Assembly: GCA_016710645.1 (NCBI GenBank)
Contig: JADJVI010000027.1
Location: 1 to 64,000, forward strand
From: Actinomycetales bacterium
GTDB lineage: Bacteria > Actinomycetota > Actinomycetes > Actinomycetales > Dermatophilaceae
Length of the DNA stretch: 64,000 bases
Direction of reading: 5' to 3'
The notes below the pieces were generated by a model. That model was not told the origin of the DNA, made no database searches, and saw nothing but the letters and a program-made list of their open reading frames with translations. The translations under genes and the position numbers were made by a program. Within the stretch, counting starts at the first letter, position 1. Each line of letters starts with the position of its first letter. Positions 27,764 through 35,661 of the stretch are shown in pieces.

Positions 27764-28669
27764 GTGCCCGAAGGCCATACTCTCCACCGCCTGGCAGGGT
27801 CGCTCAACGGTGCCTTCGCCGGCACCCGCCCCGCCGTCAGCAGCCCCCAAGGCCGGTTCGTCGAGGGCGCGGCCTGGCTGGACGGGCGCACCTTCCTGGA
27901 CGCCGAAGCCTGGGGCAAGCACCTGTTCGCCGAGTTCTCCGGCGAGCGCTATCTGCATGTCCACCTTGGCCTCATCGGGTCCTTCGATGTCACGGCATAC
28001 GCGCCCGACGCGGCCTTCGACGGCAGCGACGACACGGCATACCCGATCCCACCCGCGGTCGGGGCGGTGCGGCTGCGGCTGCTTACCCCGCGCCACCTCG
28101 CTGACCTGCGCGGCGCGACGCTGTGCCGCACCGCGACACCCGAGGAGGTCGATGCGGTCGTCGCGCGGCTCGGGCCCGACCCGCTGCGCCCCGATGCCGA
28201 CCCCGAGCGCGCCTGGCGGCGGATCAGCACGAGCGCCCGTCCCATCGCCGATTTGCTCATGGACCAGGCCGTGCTAGCAGGCGTCGGCAACGTCTACCGC
28301 GCCGAAGTGCTCTTCCGGCATCGGGTCGACCCGTTCCGGCCGGGGAGGGAGCTGCGGCGGCGCACCTTCGACGCGATCTGGGCTGACCTCGTCCTCTTGC
28401 TGCCGATCGGTGTCCAACTCGGCCAGATCGTCACCATGGCCGATCAGGTCGAGGATGTGCTCGCTGGTGACTACGACCCCGCGCTCGTGCCCACCTCGCC
28501 GACTGGCGTCTCGGCCTGGCGCCCCAACCCGCACGGCGCCCTGGAACGGCGCTACTACGTCTACAAACGCGACGGTATGCCGTGTCTCACCTGCGGTTCG
28601 CGGGTCCGGACCACGGTGGTCGCCGGCCGCAATCTGTTCTGGTGCGGCCGCTGCCAGCGCCGTCGGTGA
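27764..28669 (+). CDS. Fpg/Nei family DNA glycosylase
   Basis: A 301-residue base-excision enzyme that removes oxidised bases and nicks the strand. The processed N-terminus begins with Pro2-Glu3 (PEGHTLHR), the catalytic pair. The helix-two-turn-helix is present in QAVLAGVGNVYRAEVLFRHRVDPFRPG, and a C4 zinc finger closes the protein (CLTCG ... CGRCQ). The PEGHT start suits the Nei (endonuclease VIII-like) branch better than MutM. GTG 27764 lies 4 bases after the Ku stop, so Ku and this enzyme probably share a transcript. Confidence 0.93.
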   Translation: MPEGHTLHRLAGSLNGAFAGTRPAVSSPQGRFVEGAAWLDGRTFLDAEAWGKHLFAEFSGERYLHVHLGLIGSFDVTAYAPDAAFDGSDDTAYPIPPAVGAVRLRLLTPRHLADLRGATLCRTATPEEVDAVVARLGPDPLRPDADPERAWRRISTSARPIADLLMDQAVLAGVGNVYRAEVLFRHRVDPFRPGRELRRRTFDAIWADLVLLLPIGVQLGQIVTMADQVEDVLAGDYDPALVPTSPTGVSAWRPNPHGALERRYYVYKRDGMPCLTCGSRVRTTVVAGRNLFWCGRCQRRR

Positions 28670-28699
28670 GCCGCTGAGCCGCTGAGCGTGAGGCGGTGG

Positions 28700-28725
28700 A
28701 CGGCATACCGAGCCTGGTATGCCGT
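28700..28725. repeat. Hairpin of two opposed GTATGCC motifs upstream of clpC
   Basis: ACGGCATACC (28700-28709) and GGTATGCCGT (28716-28725) are exact complements around a 6-base loop. The element lies in the 219-base gap between the Nei-type gene stop and clpC. It could terminate the repair operon or be a protein target. Confidence 0.85.
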
Positions 28726-28888
28726 GCGGCCCGGTTGTCCGCTGACGGCGAACAGGGGTCGTCGATCCGCCGTGTGGGGGAACAGCCCTCCAAGGGGTCG
28801 CGTTGGTCCAAGAAGCGGGCTGGGTCGTGGGGCATGGATACCATCGAGACGCCTCACGCATGCGGGCCCAGAAGGTAGGAGTGCAGAG

Positions 28889-31453
28889 ATGTTCGAACGG
28901 TTCACCGACCGCGCTCGGCGAGTTGTCGTGCTCGCGCAAGAAGAGGCGCGCATGCTCAACCACAATTACATCGGCACCGAGCACATCCTGCTCGGCCTCA
29001 TCCACGAGGGTGAGGGCCTGGCGGCCAAGGCGCTGGAAAACCTCGGGATCAAGCTCGGCGACGTGCGCCAGCAGGTCCAGGAGATCATCGGCCAAGGGCA
29101 GCAGGCGCCCACGGGGCACATCCCGTTCACGCCGCGCGCCAAGAAGGTCCTGGAGTACTCGCTGCGCGAGGGGCTGCAGCTCGGTCACACCTACATCGGC
29201 ACTGAGCACATCCTGCTCGGCCTCATCCGCGAGGGTGAGGGCGTGGCCGCACAGGTGCTCGTCAAGCTCGGCGCCGACCTCAACAAGGTGCGTCAGCAGG
29301 TCATCCAGCTGCTCGCGGGCTACCAGTCCGGTCAGGGCGAGAAGGCCGGCGCGGGCGTCGGTGCGGCCCAGGGCGGGCCCGCTGAGGGCACCCCGGCGGG
29401 TTCGCTGGTGCTCGACCAGTTCGGTCGCAACCTCACCCAAGCGGCCCGAGAGGGCAAGCTCGACCCGGTCATCGGGCGCGAGAAGGAAATCGAGCGGGTG
29501 ATGCAGGTGCTCTCCCGCCGCACCAAGAACAACCCGGTCCTCATCGGCGAGCCCGGCGTCGGCAAGACTGCAGTCGTCGAGGGGCTGGCCCAGGACATCG
29601 TCCGCGGCACCGTCCCCGAGACGCTCAAGGACAAGCAGCTCTACACCCTCGACCTCGGTGCGCTCGTGGCCGGCTCGCGGTATCGCGGTGACTTCGAAGA
29701 GCGCCTCAAGAAGGTGCTCAAGGAGATCCGCACCCGCGGCGACATCATCATCTTCATCGACGAGATCCACACGCTGGTCGGCGCCGGTGCGGCCGAGGGC
29801 GCCATCGATGCGGCCTCGATCCTCAAGCCGATGTTGGCCCGTGGGGAGCTGCAGACCATTGGTGCGACGACGCTCGACGAATACCGCAAGCACATCGAGA
29901 AGGACTCGGCGCTGGAGCGGCGCTTCCAGCCGATCCAGGTGGCCGAGCCGACCCTCGCGCACACCATCGAGATCCTCAAGGGCCTGCGCGACCGTTACGA
30001 AGCCCACCACCGGGTGTCCATCACCGACGGTGCGCTGGTGGCCGCCGCGACGATGGCGGACCGCTATGTCAACGACCGGTTCCTGCCGGACAAGGCGATC
30101 GACCTCATCGACGAGGCCGGTGCGCGGCTGCGCATCCGCCGGATGACCGCGCCGCCGGACCTGCGCGAATATGACGAGAAGATCGCCGAGGTGCGCCGGC
30201 AGAAGGAAGCCGCCATCGACGGCCAGGACTTCGAGAAGGCCGCGCGTTTGCGCGACGACGAGAAGCAGCTCTCCATCGCGCGCTCGGAACGTGAGGCGCA
30301 GTGGAAGGCCGGCGACATGGACGTCGTCGCCGAGGTCGACGAGGAGCTCATTGCCGAGGTGCTGGCCGCGTCGACCGGCATACCGGTCTTCAAGTTGACC
30401 GAGGAGGAGTCCGCGCGTCTGCTCAACATGGAGGCCGAGCTGCACAAGCGGATCGTCGGGATGAACGACGCCATCCACGCGCTGTCGCAGGCCATCCGGC
30501 GCACCCGCGCGGGCCTGAAAGACCCGCGTCGGCCTGGTGGGTCGTTCATCTTCGCCGGCCCCACCGGTGTCGGCAAGACCGAGCTGGCCAAGACGCTGGC
30601 CGAGTTCCTCTTCGGCGACGAGGACGCGCTCATCCAGCTCGACATGAGCGAGTACTCCGAGAAGCACACCGTGTCGCGGCTGTTCGGCTCGCCGCCCGGC
30701 TATGTGGGCTATGAAGAGGGTGGCCAGCTCACCGAGAAGGTGCGCCGGAGGCCGTTCTCCGTGGTGCTCTTCGACGAGGTCGAGAAGGCACACCCGGATA
30801 TCTTCAACTCGCTGCTGCAGGTGCTCGAAGACGGTCGCCTCACCGACTCGCAGGGTCGGATGGTCGACTTCAAGAACACCGTCATCATCATGACGACCAA
30901 CCTCGGCACCCGCGACATCACCAAGGGCAGCCTCGGCTTCTCGGCTGGGCCGGACACCCGCAGCGAATACGAGCGGATGAAGAACAAGGTCCAGGACGAG
31001 CTGAAGAACCACTTCCGGCCGGAGTTCCTCAACCGGGTCGACGACATCATCGTCTTCCCGCAGCTCACCCAGGAGGAGATCGTCGCGATCGTCGACCTGG
31101 AGATCGCCAAGCTGGACAAGCGACTCAAGGACAAGGACATGGGCCTGGAGCTCACCCTCACGGCCAAGAACCTGCTGGCCAAGAAGGGCTACGACCCCGT
31201 GCTCGGGGCCCGTCCGCTGCGCCGCACCATCCAGCGCGAGATCGAGGACATGCTCTCGGAGAAGATCCTCTACGGCGAGCTGAAGGCCGGCGAATTCGTC
31301 GTCGTCGACGCCACTGGCGAGGACCGCGACTCGACGTTCACCTTCCAGGGATCGTTGCGGCGGGACACCATTCCGGATATTCCGGATATGCCGCCGGTGG
31401 ACACGGTCGGCGGCCCGCAAGATGCCGCCAGTGGGTCCGCGAACGCGTCGTAA
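28889..31453 (+). CDS. clpC: ATP-dependent Clp protease ATP-binding subunit ClpC
   Basis: An 854-residue Hsp100 unfoldase that feeds substrates to ClpP. It has two N-terminal Clp_N repeats (residues about 2-70 and 78-145, both with YIGTEHILLGL), AAA-1 with Walker A GEPGVGKT (220-227), a UVR/coiled-coil M-domain (EVRRQKEAAIDGQDFEKAARLRDD), and AAA-2 with Walker A GPTGVGKT (557-564). ATG 28889 follows AGGTAGGAG. An upstream extension of the frame to 28688 has no ribosome site. The essential role and position downstream of lsr2 fit actinobacteria. A strong terminator follows. Confidence 0.97.
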   Translation: MFERFTDRARRVVVLAQEEARMLNHNYIGTEHILLGLIHEGEGLAAKALENLGIKLGDVRQQVQEIIGQGQQAPTGHIPFTPRAKKVLEYSLREGLQLGHTYIGTEHILLGLIREGEGVAAQVLVKLGADLNKVRQQVIQLLAGYQSGQGEKAGAGVGAAQGGPAEGTPAGSLVLDQFGRNLTQAAREGKLDPVIGREKEIERVMQVLSRRTKNNPVLIGEPGVGKTAVVEGLAQDIVRGTVPETLKDKQLYTLDLGALVAGSRYRGDFEERLKKVLKEIRTRGDIIIFIDEIHTLVGAGAAEGAIDAASILKPMLARGELQTIGATTLDEYRKHIEKDSALERRFQPIQVAEPTLAHTIEILKGLRDRYEAHHRVSITDGALVAAATMADRYVNDRFLPDKAIDLIDEAGARLRIRRMTAPPDLREYDEKIAEVRRQKEAAIDGQDFEKAARLRDDEKQLSIARSEREAQWKAGDMDVVAEVDEELIAEVLAASTGIPVFKLTEEESARLLNMEAELHKRIVGMNDAIHALSQAIRRTRAGLKDPRRPGGSFIFAGPTGVGKTELAKTLAEFLFGDEDALIQLDMSEYSEKHTVSRLFGSPPGYVGYEEGGQLTEKVRRRPFSVVLFDEVEKAHPDIFNSLLQVLEDGRLTDSQGRMVDFKNTVIIMTTNLGTRDITKGSLGFSAGPDTRSEYERMKNKVQDELKNHFRPEFLNRVDDIIVFPQLTQEEIVAIVDLEIAKLDKRLKDKDMGLELTLTAKNLLAKKGYDPVLGARPLRRTIQREIEDMLSEKILYGELKAGEFVVVDATGEDRDSTFTFQGSLRRDTIPDIPDMPPVDTVGGPQDAASGSANAS

Positions 31454-31476
31454 GAATGCCTCCGCATGTGGGTTTA

Positions 31477-31522
31477 GACGGGCGGCCCGAGCGCGCCTCA
31501 CGGCGCGCTCGGGCCGCCCGTC
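31477..31522. terminator. clpC terminator
   Basis: A perfect 21-bp inverted repeat (31477-31497 with 31502-31522) around a TCAC loop, starting 23 bases after the clpC stop and ending just before the DUF6188 gene. It is one of the strongest hairpins in the window. Confidence 0.92.
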
Positions 31523-31537
31523 ATCTACCATCGGGGC

Positions 31538-31960
31538 ATGTCTGACGTCATGGTCGAGCCAACGATCCGCGAGGAGGAGGACCATTTCGTCCTCCCCCTC
31601 ACTGGTCGTGAAGTCGACCAGGTCTGTGTCGACTACGCGGTGACCCTTGTCATCGACGGGACGGACACGGTCCGGCTGGACAGCCCCTTCACCGTGTCGT
31701 TCCCGGATCGCACGCTGTTGATCGACCCGCAGCGGCTCGACACGGTCGCTCCGGTGCTCGAACTCTTCCGCGCGGTGATCCTGAGGGCTTGGGCCGGCAA
31801 GGATGGCTCGCTCGTGTTGATGTTCGACGACGACCGCTCCCTGCGGATCGAGCCGGACCCCGATGGCGAGGCATGGGAAATCGGTGGCGGGTTGCCGCCG
31901 GTGTCTCCGTCGTACCGGATTGTCGCGCTGCCGACCGGCTCGGGGATCGAGTTCTCCTAG
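31538..31960 (+). CDS. DUF6188 family protein
   Basis: A 140-residue acidic protein. The features LTGREVDQVCVDYAVTLVIDG, VRLDSPFTVSF and the ending EAWEIGGGLPPVSPSYR ... LPTGSGIEF match what I recall of DUF6188, a small family of unknown function seen as a single copy or beside contact-dependent toxin immunity genes in actinobacteria. No partner toxin is adjacent here. It starts 16 bases after the clpC terminator and is convergent with the lipoprotein gene. Confidence 0.7.
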   Translation: MSDVMVEPTIREEEDHFVLPLTGREVDQVCVDYAVTLVIDGTDTVRLDSPFTVSFPDRTLLIDPQRLDTVAPVLELFRAVILRAWAGKDGSLVLMFDDDRSLRIEPDPDGEAWEIGGGLPPVSPSYRIVALPTGSGIEFS

Positions 31961-31970
31961 GCAGCGACGC

Positions 31971-32507
31971 CTACCCGGCGTCCTTGATCGTCCCGGGATT
32001 GCAGCCGGCCGCGACGGTGGCGGCATACCCCACGTCTGGGCGGGCTGGTTCCAGGTACCACGCGCTCTTGCTCGCCGCGAACACCACATGGCATACCAAC
32101 TGGTCATGTATGCCGGGTGAGTCGGCATCCGGGCGCAGCCGCAGCACTGCCTGCCAGACGGCTTCGGGATCGACCCCCACCGCTCGCCCGGCGGTGGTTG
32201 GCACGACCTTGAGGGCGCGAGCGCCGGATCGAGTCACCCAGGCCGCGCTCGTGATCAGGCGAGGCCCGGTCGATGGCGCGGCCGTGGTCCGGCCCGATGA
32301 CGCCGTGGCTGACTTGCCCGCCGACGAGCTGGCTTGTCCGGTGGCCTGGGTCGTGGGATGGGCGGTGGACGGCAAGGGGGAGGCCGTGACGCGGATCGGC
32401 GGCGGAGGCGGCGGAACCGGCGGCTGACGGTCGCCGCCCGAGTCCGTTCCGCAGCCGGTGAGCGCCCCGACGAGGACCACGGCAACCGCAACGGTTCCAA
32501 CCAGCAC
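31971..32507 (-). CDS. DUF2599 domain lipoprotein (start uncertain)
   Basis: A cell-surface lipoprotein. A hydrophobic stretch ends in the lipobox LTGC, placing the acylated Cys at residue 19 if GTG 32507 is the start; a Pro/Ser/Thr-rich spacer leads to the C-terminal domain with ALKVVPTTAGRAV, GIHDQLVCHVVFA and WYLEPARPDVGYAATVAAGCNPG, typical of DUF2599. Two cysteines there probably form a disulphide. The start is unclear: GTG 32507 has no good ribosome site and would leave an uncharged n-region, whereas Arg-rich residues just upstream (RPLRSRLSR) would suit a signal peptide; GTG 32669 is in frame but long. Function unknown. Confidence 0.65.
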   Translation of the reverse strand: MLVGTVAVAVVLVGALTGCGTDSGGDRQPPVPPPPPPIRVTASPLPSTAHPTTQATGQASSSAGKSATASSGRTTAAPSTGPRLITSAAWVTRSGARALKVVPTTAGRAVGVDPEAVWQAVLRLRPDADSPGIHDQLVCHVVFAASKSAWYLEPARPDVGYAATVAAGCNPGTIKDAG

Positions 32508-32687
32508 CCGGGACAGTCGCGAGCGCAGCGGTCGCGAGTGGGGTCGCGAGGGCGTCGCGGAGCCGGCCGGACGGCATACCAGGGCGTCGGTGAGTTGCGC
32601 GGGGGCGGCGGGCGGACGGCATACCGGCTGGTGCGTGCAAAGATGACCCCCGGCCCCTGCCCCTTGCACCGAGGATCGACCCCTTCC

Positions 32688-33224
32688 GTGACCGACTACA
32701 CCACGCGTCCCGCGCGGACCAGCGACGTGCGCGCCATTCGTGACATCGTCGCACCTCTGGTCTCGGCCGGACGTCTGGTTGCCAAGGCTGCGGTCGAGTA
32801 TTACGAGGGGCTGCAACAGTTCCGCGTGGTCGAAAACGATGGGGTCGTCGTCGGCTGCGGCGCGGTGCACGTCATCTGGGACGACCTCGCGGAGGTGCGC
32901 ACCATCGCCGTCGCGCCGGAGCACCTCGGGCGTGGCGCGGGGCATGCCCTCATCACCGACCTGCTTGCCGATGCGGTCGCGATCGGGGTCAAGCGGGTGT
33001 TCTGCCTCACCTTCGAGACCGAGTTCTTCGGGCGGCATGGGTTCGTGCCCATCGAGGGACAGGCGGTGACCCGCGAGGTGTATGCCGAGTTGTTGCGGTC
33101 CTATGACGAGGGCGTGGCCGAATTCCTCGACTTGGAACGGGTGAAGCCCAACACTCTCGGCAACACCCGGATGCTCTGTGTGCTGGCCGACCTGCCGGGG
33201 CGAGTGGTGCAGCCGACTCGGTGA
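32688..33224 (+). CDS. argA: Amino-acid N-acetyltransferase (short GNAT-type NAGS)
   Basis: A 178-residue GNAT enzyme similar by eye to the short mycobacterial ArgA, which makes N-acetylglutamate at the start of arginine synthesis. Shared features are TRPARTSDVRAIRDIVAPL, VVGCGAVHVIWDDLAEVRTIAV (acetyl-CoA core), HLGRGAGHALI, FCLTFETEFFGRHGF and GVAEFLDLERVKPNTLGNTRML. I chose GTG 32688 to give this N-terminus; ATG 32643 adds a poorly conserved 15 residues. No other arginine gene is nearby, as in mycobacteria where argA also lies apart. Confidence 0.88.
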   Translation: MTDYTTRPARTSDVRAIRDIVAPLVSAGRLVAKAAVEYYEGLQQFRVVENDGVVVGCGAVHVIWDDLAEVRTIAVAPEHLGRGAGHALITDLLADAVAIGVKRVFCLTFETEFFGRHGFVPIEGQAVTREVYAELLRSYDEGVAEFLDLERVKPNTLGNTRMLCVLADLPGRVVQPTR

Positions 33225-33232
33225 GTCGGCGC

Positions 33233-33481
33233 TCAGTCCGTCGTGCGGCTGGGCCGCCCCTGCTGGTCACGCGCTGACGGAACACGAGATGGCTGCCCAC
33301 CGGCCCAGTTGTCGCCGACGAGACCCTCTGTCAGGTCGAGCTCACCCTCGGCGAGGATCTCCCGCTCGTCGACCCCAGGGCGCCGCACGACGAGGCACAG
33401 GGTCCCCACGTCCCGAGGCGAGGAATCCAGGGTCGGCAGGGCAGCGATCACCTCGTCAGGGATTCGAGTCGCGACAGTCAC
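33233..33481 (-). pseudogene. Truncated MOSC-family protein remnant
   Basis: An 82-residue frame whose sequence (VGTLCLVVRRPGVDEREILAEGELDLTEGLVGDNW) looks like the N-terminal part of actinobacterial MOSC-domain proteins, which run to about 190-200 residues. Here it degenerates after GDNW and meets a stop at 33233, 8 bases from the argA stop, so the catalytic MOSC core is gone. It lies in an otherwise gene-free stretch. I read it as a decaying gene; a small functional peptide cannot be excluded. Confidence 0.5.
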
Positions 33482-33680
33482 GTCGCCGATGCTCCCACGG
33501 GGGGCGAGCCGCCCGGCATACCGTGGGGTTACGGGCGCCGAAAGGGTGCCCGACAGGCGCTGCAGCGGCGTCGAAACGTCAGGCTCGACACACTTTCGGC
33601 TCCCAGGACGAACAGCCCCTAGCGAAACGCGCCCGGATACAGCACAGTTGGCCTCGGAATTACCGAACGAAAGGTCACCC

Positions 33681-34535
33681 ATGATTCTCGTTGCCCACTC
33701 TGGACCCGACTCGGCGAACGCCCTGGACTGGGCCGCCCGCGAGGCGGTGCGCCAAGGCGACTCCCTGACGATCATGCACGTGATTGCCGTCTCCGGGATC
33801 ACCGGAGACTTCCCCGAGCTTCCCGAGGAGATCACCGAGGCTGCCGACGAGTTGCTGGCCGCAGCCGCCGAGCGCGCCCGCGAACTCGGGGTGACCGAGG
33901 TCGAGACCGCCAAGGGCTACCGGAGCATCACCGCAGCCTTGGTCGAGATGTCGCGTGAGGCCGAACTCGTCGTCGTCGGCAACCGCGGTCACGGCGAGGC
34001 ATCCTCCGCGGTGCTCGGCTCGGTCGCGTATGCCGTCACGTCACACGCCTCTTGCCCGGTCGTCGTCGTGCGCGGGGACGGTCACACTGACATCGCCCCG
34101 GGTCACCGGGTCGTCGTCGGCATCGACGGGTCGCGATCCGGCGTCCACGCCGGCTTCTTCGCGGCTGAGTTCGCCCAGCGCGCCGGCGCCGAGCTCGAGG
34201 TCGTCGGGGTGTGGGACACCGCCACCCTCGGCACGGTCAGCTCGGAATTCGCGGCCCGCGTCGGCATCGTCGGCCTTAAGGACAAGCACGAGACTCAGAT
34301 GCACAAGTGGGTCGACCTGGCGGTCGCCAAGCTCGCCGAGCGCTTCCCCGGCCTCAAGGTCACCGGCTCGGTCGAGCAGGGCTCGCCGGTCGTCGTGTTG
34401 CGCGAGAAGTCGGCCGACGCCGGCCTGCTCGTCGTCGGCACCCGTGGCCGTGGTGGTTTCGCCGGTCTGCTGCTCGGATCGGTCAGCCACCGGCTCATCC
34501 ACGACATCGGCTGCCCGATCGCGGTCGTCCGCTGA
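33681..34535 (+). CDS. Tandem universal stress protein
   Basis: A 284-residue protein of two fused UspA domains (about 1-132 and 142-284). Each carries the ATP-binding pattern: VVGNRGHGEASSAVLGSVA and VVGTRGRGGFAGLLLGSVS. Such proteins bind ATP and help in stress or dormancy. AAAGG precedes ATG 33681. The 199 bases upstream to the MOSC remnant are comparatively AT-rich and probably hold the promoter. It is transcribed alone and ends at a hairpin shared with mutY. Confidence 0.95.
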   Translation: MILVAHSGPDSANALDWAAREAVRQGDSLTIMHVIAVSGITGDFPELPEEITEAADELLAAAAERARELGVTEVETAKGYRSITAALVEMSREAELVVVGNRGHGEASSAVLGSVAYAVTSHASCPVVVVRGDGHTDIAPGHRVVVGIDGSRSGVHAGFFAAEFAQRAGAELEVVGVWDTATLGTVSSEFAARVGIVGLKDKHETQMHKWVDLAVAKLAERFPGLKVTGSVEQGSPVVVLREKSADAGLLVVGTRGRGGFAGLLLGSVSHRLIHDIGCPIAVVR

Positions 34536-34572
34536 CGCGATCCTTTCGCGGCTGCTGAACCCAGACTCCGGC

Positions 34573-34611
34573 GCCGACCCACCACCGCACCCCCTGGCGG
34601 TGCGGGTCGGC
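34573..34611. terminator. Terminator between usp and mutY
   Basis: An 8-bp outer stem (34573-34580 with 34604-34611), a 6-base left bulge, and a 5-bp inner stem (34587-34591 with 34599-34603) around a 7-base loop. It lies between convergent stops at 34535 and 34644. Confidence 0.75.
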
Positions 34612-34643
34612 GTCGGGCTGTGTTCCCGGCGCGATGGCTGCGG

Positions 34644-35609
34644 TCACTCCAGCTGAGTGCCGGGGAGGGCGAACCGCGCATTAGCGAGCGGTTCGACCAG
34701 CCCCTCGCTCACCAGGGCGTCGAGGCAGCGCTGCCGTTGCGCCTCGGACGGCCAGGCCTGCGCGAGCTGTGCCTCGTCCACGGCTCCCGGGGCGTCGCGC
34801 AGCACCTGCAGCAAGGCGCCGCGCGCCTGGCGATCGGTGCCTTCCCAGGCCTGACCCCGTCTGGCCGGGCCCTGGTATGCCGGTCGGCCCGCTCCCAGCC
34901 ATCGGCACGAGTCCTGCACGGGGCACTCCCCGCAGCGGGGCGAGCGAGCCGTGCAGATCAGCGCGCCCAACTCCATGACGGCGACATTCCAGACCGCCGC
35001 GTCACCGGCGTCCCGAGGCAGGGCAGCGGCCGCGAGGTCGCGCTCGGCGCGGGTCAGCGACGGGGCGGCATACTCGGCGCCGTCCAGGAGCCGCACGAGC
35101 ACCCGCCGGACGTTGGTGTCGACGACCGGCACAGCAACCCCAAAGGCGAAGCAAGCGACCGCTGCGGCGGTGTATTCGCCGACTCCGGGTAGCGCGCGCA
35201 ACTCCTCCGGCTCGGCGGGCACCTGACCGCCGTGGCGCTCGGTGATGACCTGGGCCGCCTCATGCAAGCGCAGAGCCCGGCGCGGATAGCCCAGCCGACC
35301 CCAGGCGCGCACCGCCTCGCCAGGCGCGGCGGCGGCCAGATGGGCAGGGGTGGGCCAGCGCTGCAGCCACTCCCGCCACACCGGTTCGACCCGGGCCACC
35401 GGCGTTTGCTGCGCCATGACCTCCGAGACGAAGACACCCCACGCGGTGGTGTCGGGGTCGCGCCACGGTAGCGGGCGGGCGGCCACGGCATACCAGTCGA
35501 GGATGGCGGCGTGCAGCGATGCCAACAGGCGGGCGGGCGTCGAGGGCGCCGCGATCGCGGCGGGCTTTGTGAGCGTCGCGGGCTTTGTGAGCGTCGCGGG
35601 AGAAACCAT
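34644..35609 (-). CDS. mutY: A/G-specific adenine glycosylase
   Basis: A 321-residue iron-sulphur glycosylase that removes adenine mispaired with 8-oxoguanine. It has EVMAQQT, the helix-hairpin-helix LPGVGEYTAAAV with the catalytic Asp in VVDTNVRRV, and the 4Fe-4S ligands C-x6-C-x2-C-x5-C (CTARSPRCGECPVQDSC). The C-terminal NUDIX-like 8-oxoG recognition domain of larger MutY proteins is absent, replaced by a winged-helix-like end. The N-terminus begins with a short duplicated peptide (ATLTKPATLTKPA). The order mutY - disA - radA is actinobacterial. Confidence 0.94.
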   Translation of the reverse strand: MVSPATLTKPATLTKPAAIAAPSTPARLLASLHAAILDWYAVAARPLPWRDPDTTAWGVFVSEVMAQQTPVARVEPVWREWLQRWPTPAHLAAAAPGEAVRAWGRLGYPRRALRLHEAAQVITERHGGQVPAEPEELRALPGVGEYTAAAVACFAFGVAVPVVDTNVRRVLVRLLDGAEYAAPSLTRAERDLAAAALPRDAGDAAVWNVAVMELGALICTARSPRCGECPVQDSCRWLGAGRPAYQGPARRGQAWEGTDRQARGALLQVLRDAPGAVDEAQLAQAWPSEAQRQRCLDALVSEGLVEPLANARFALPGTQLE

Positions 35610-35661
35610 TGCGGCAGGCGGTGACGCGGGAGACCGCGGACGGGGGGAGGTGCCCACCCGG

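Noticed and set aside
28274..32128. A 1,284-residue open frame on the minus strand across clpC
   Set aside because: It is antisense to the unmistakable ClpC coding sequence and arises from high-GC codon bias; its residues are low-complexity with no recognisable domain and no ribosome site.
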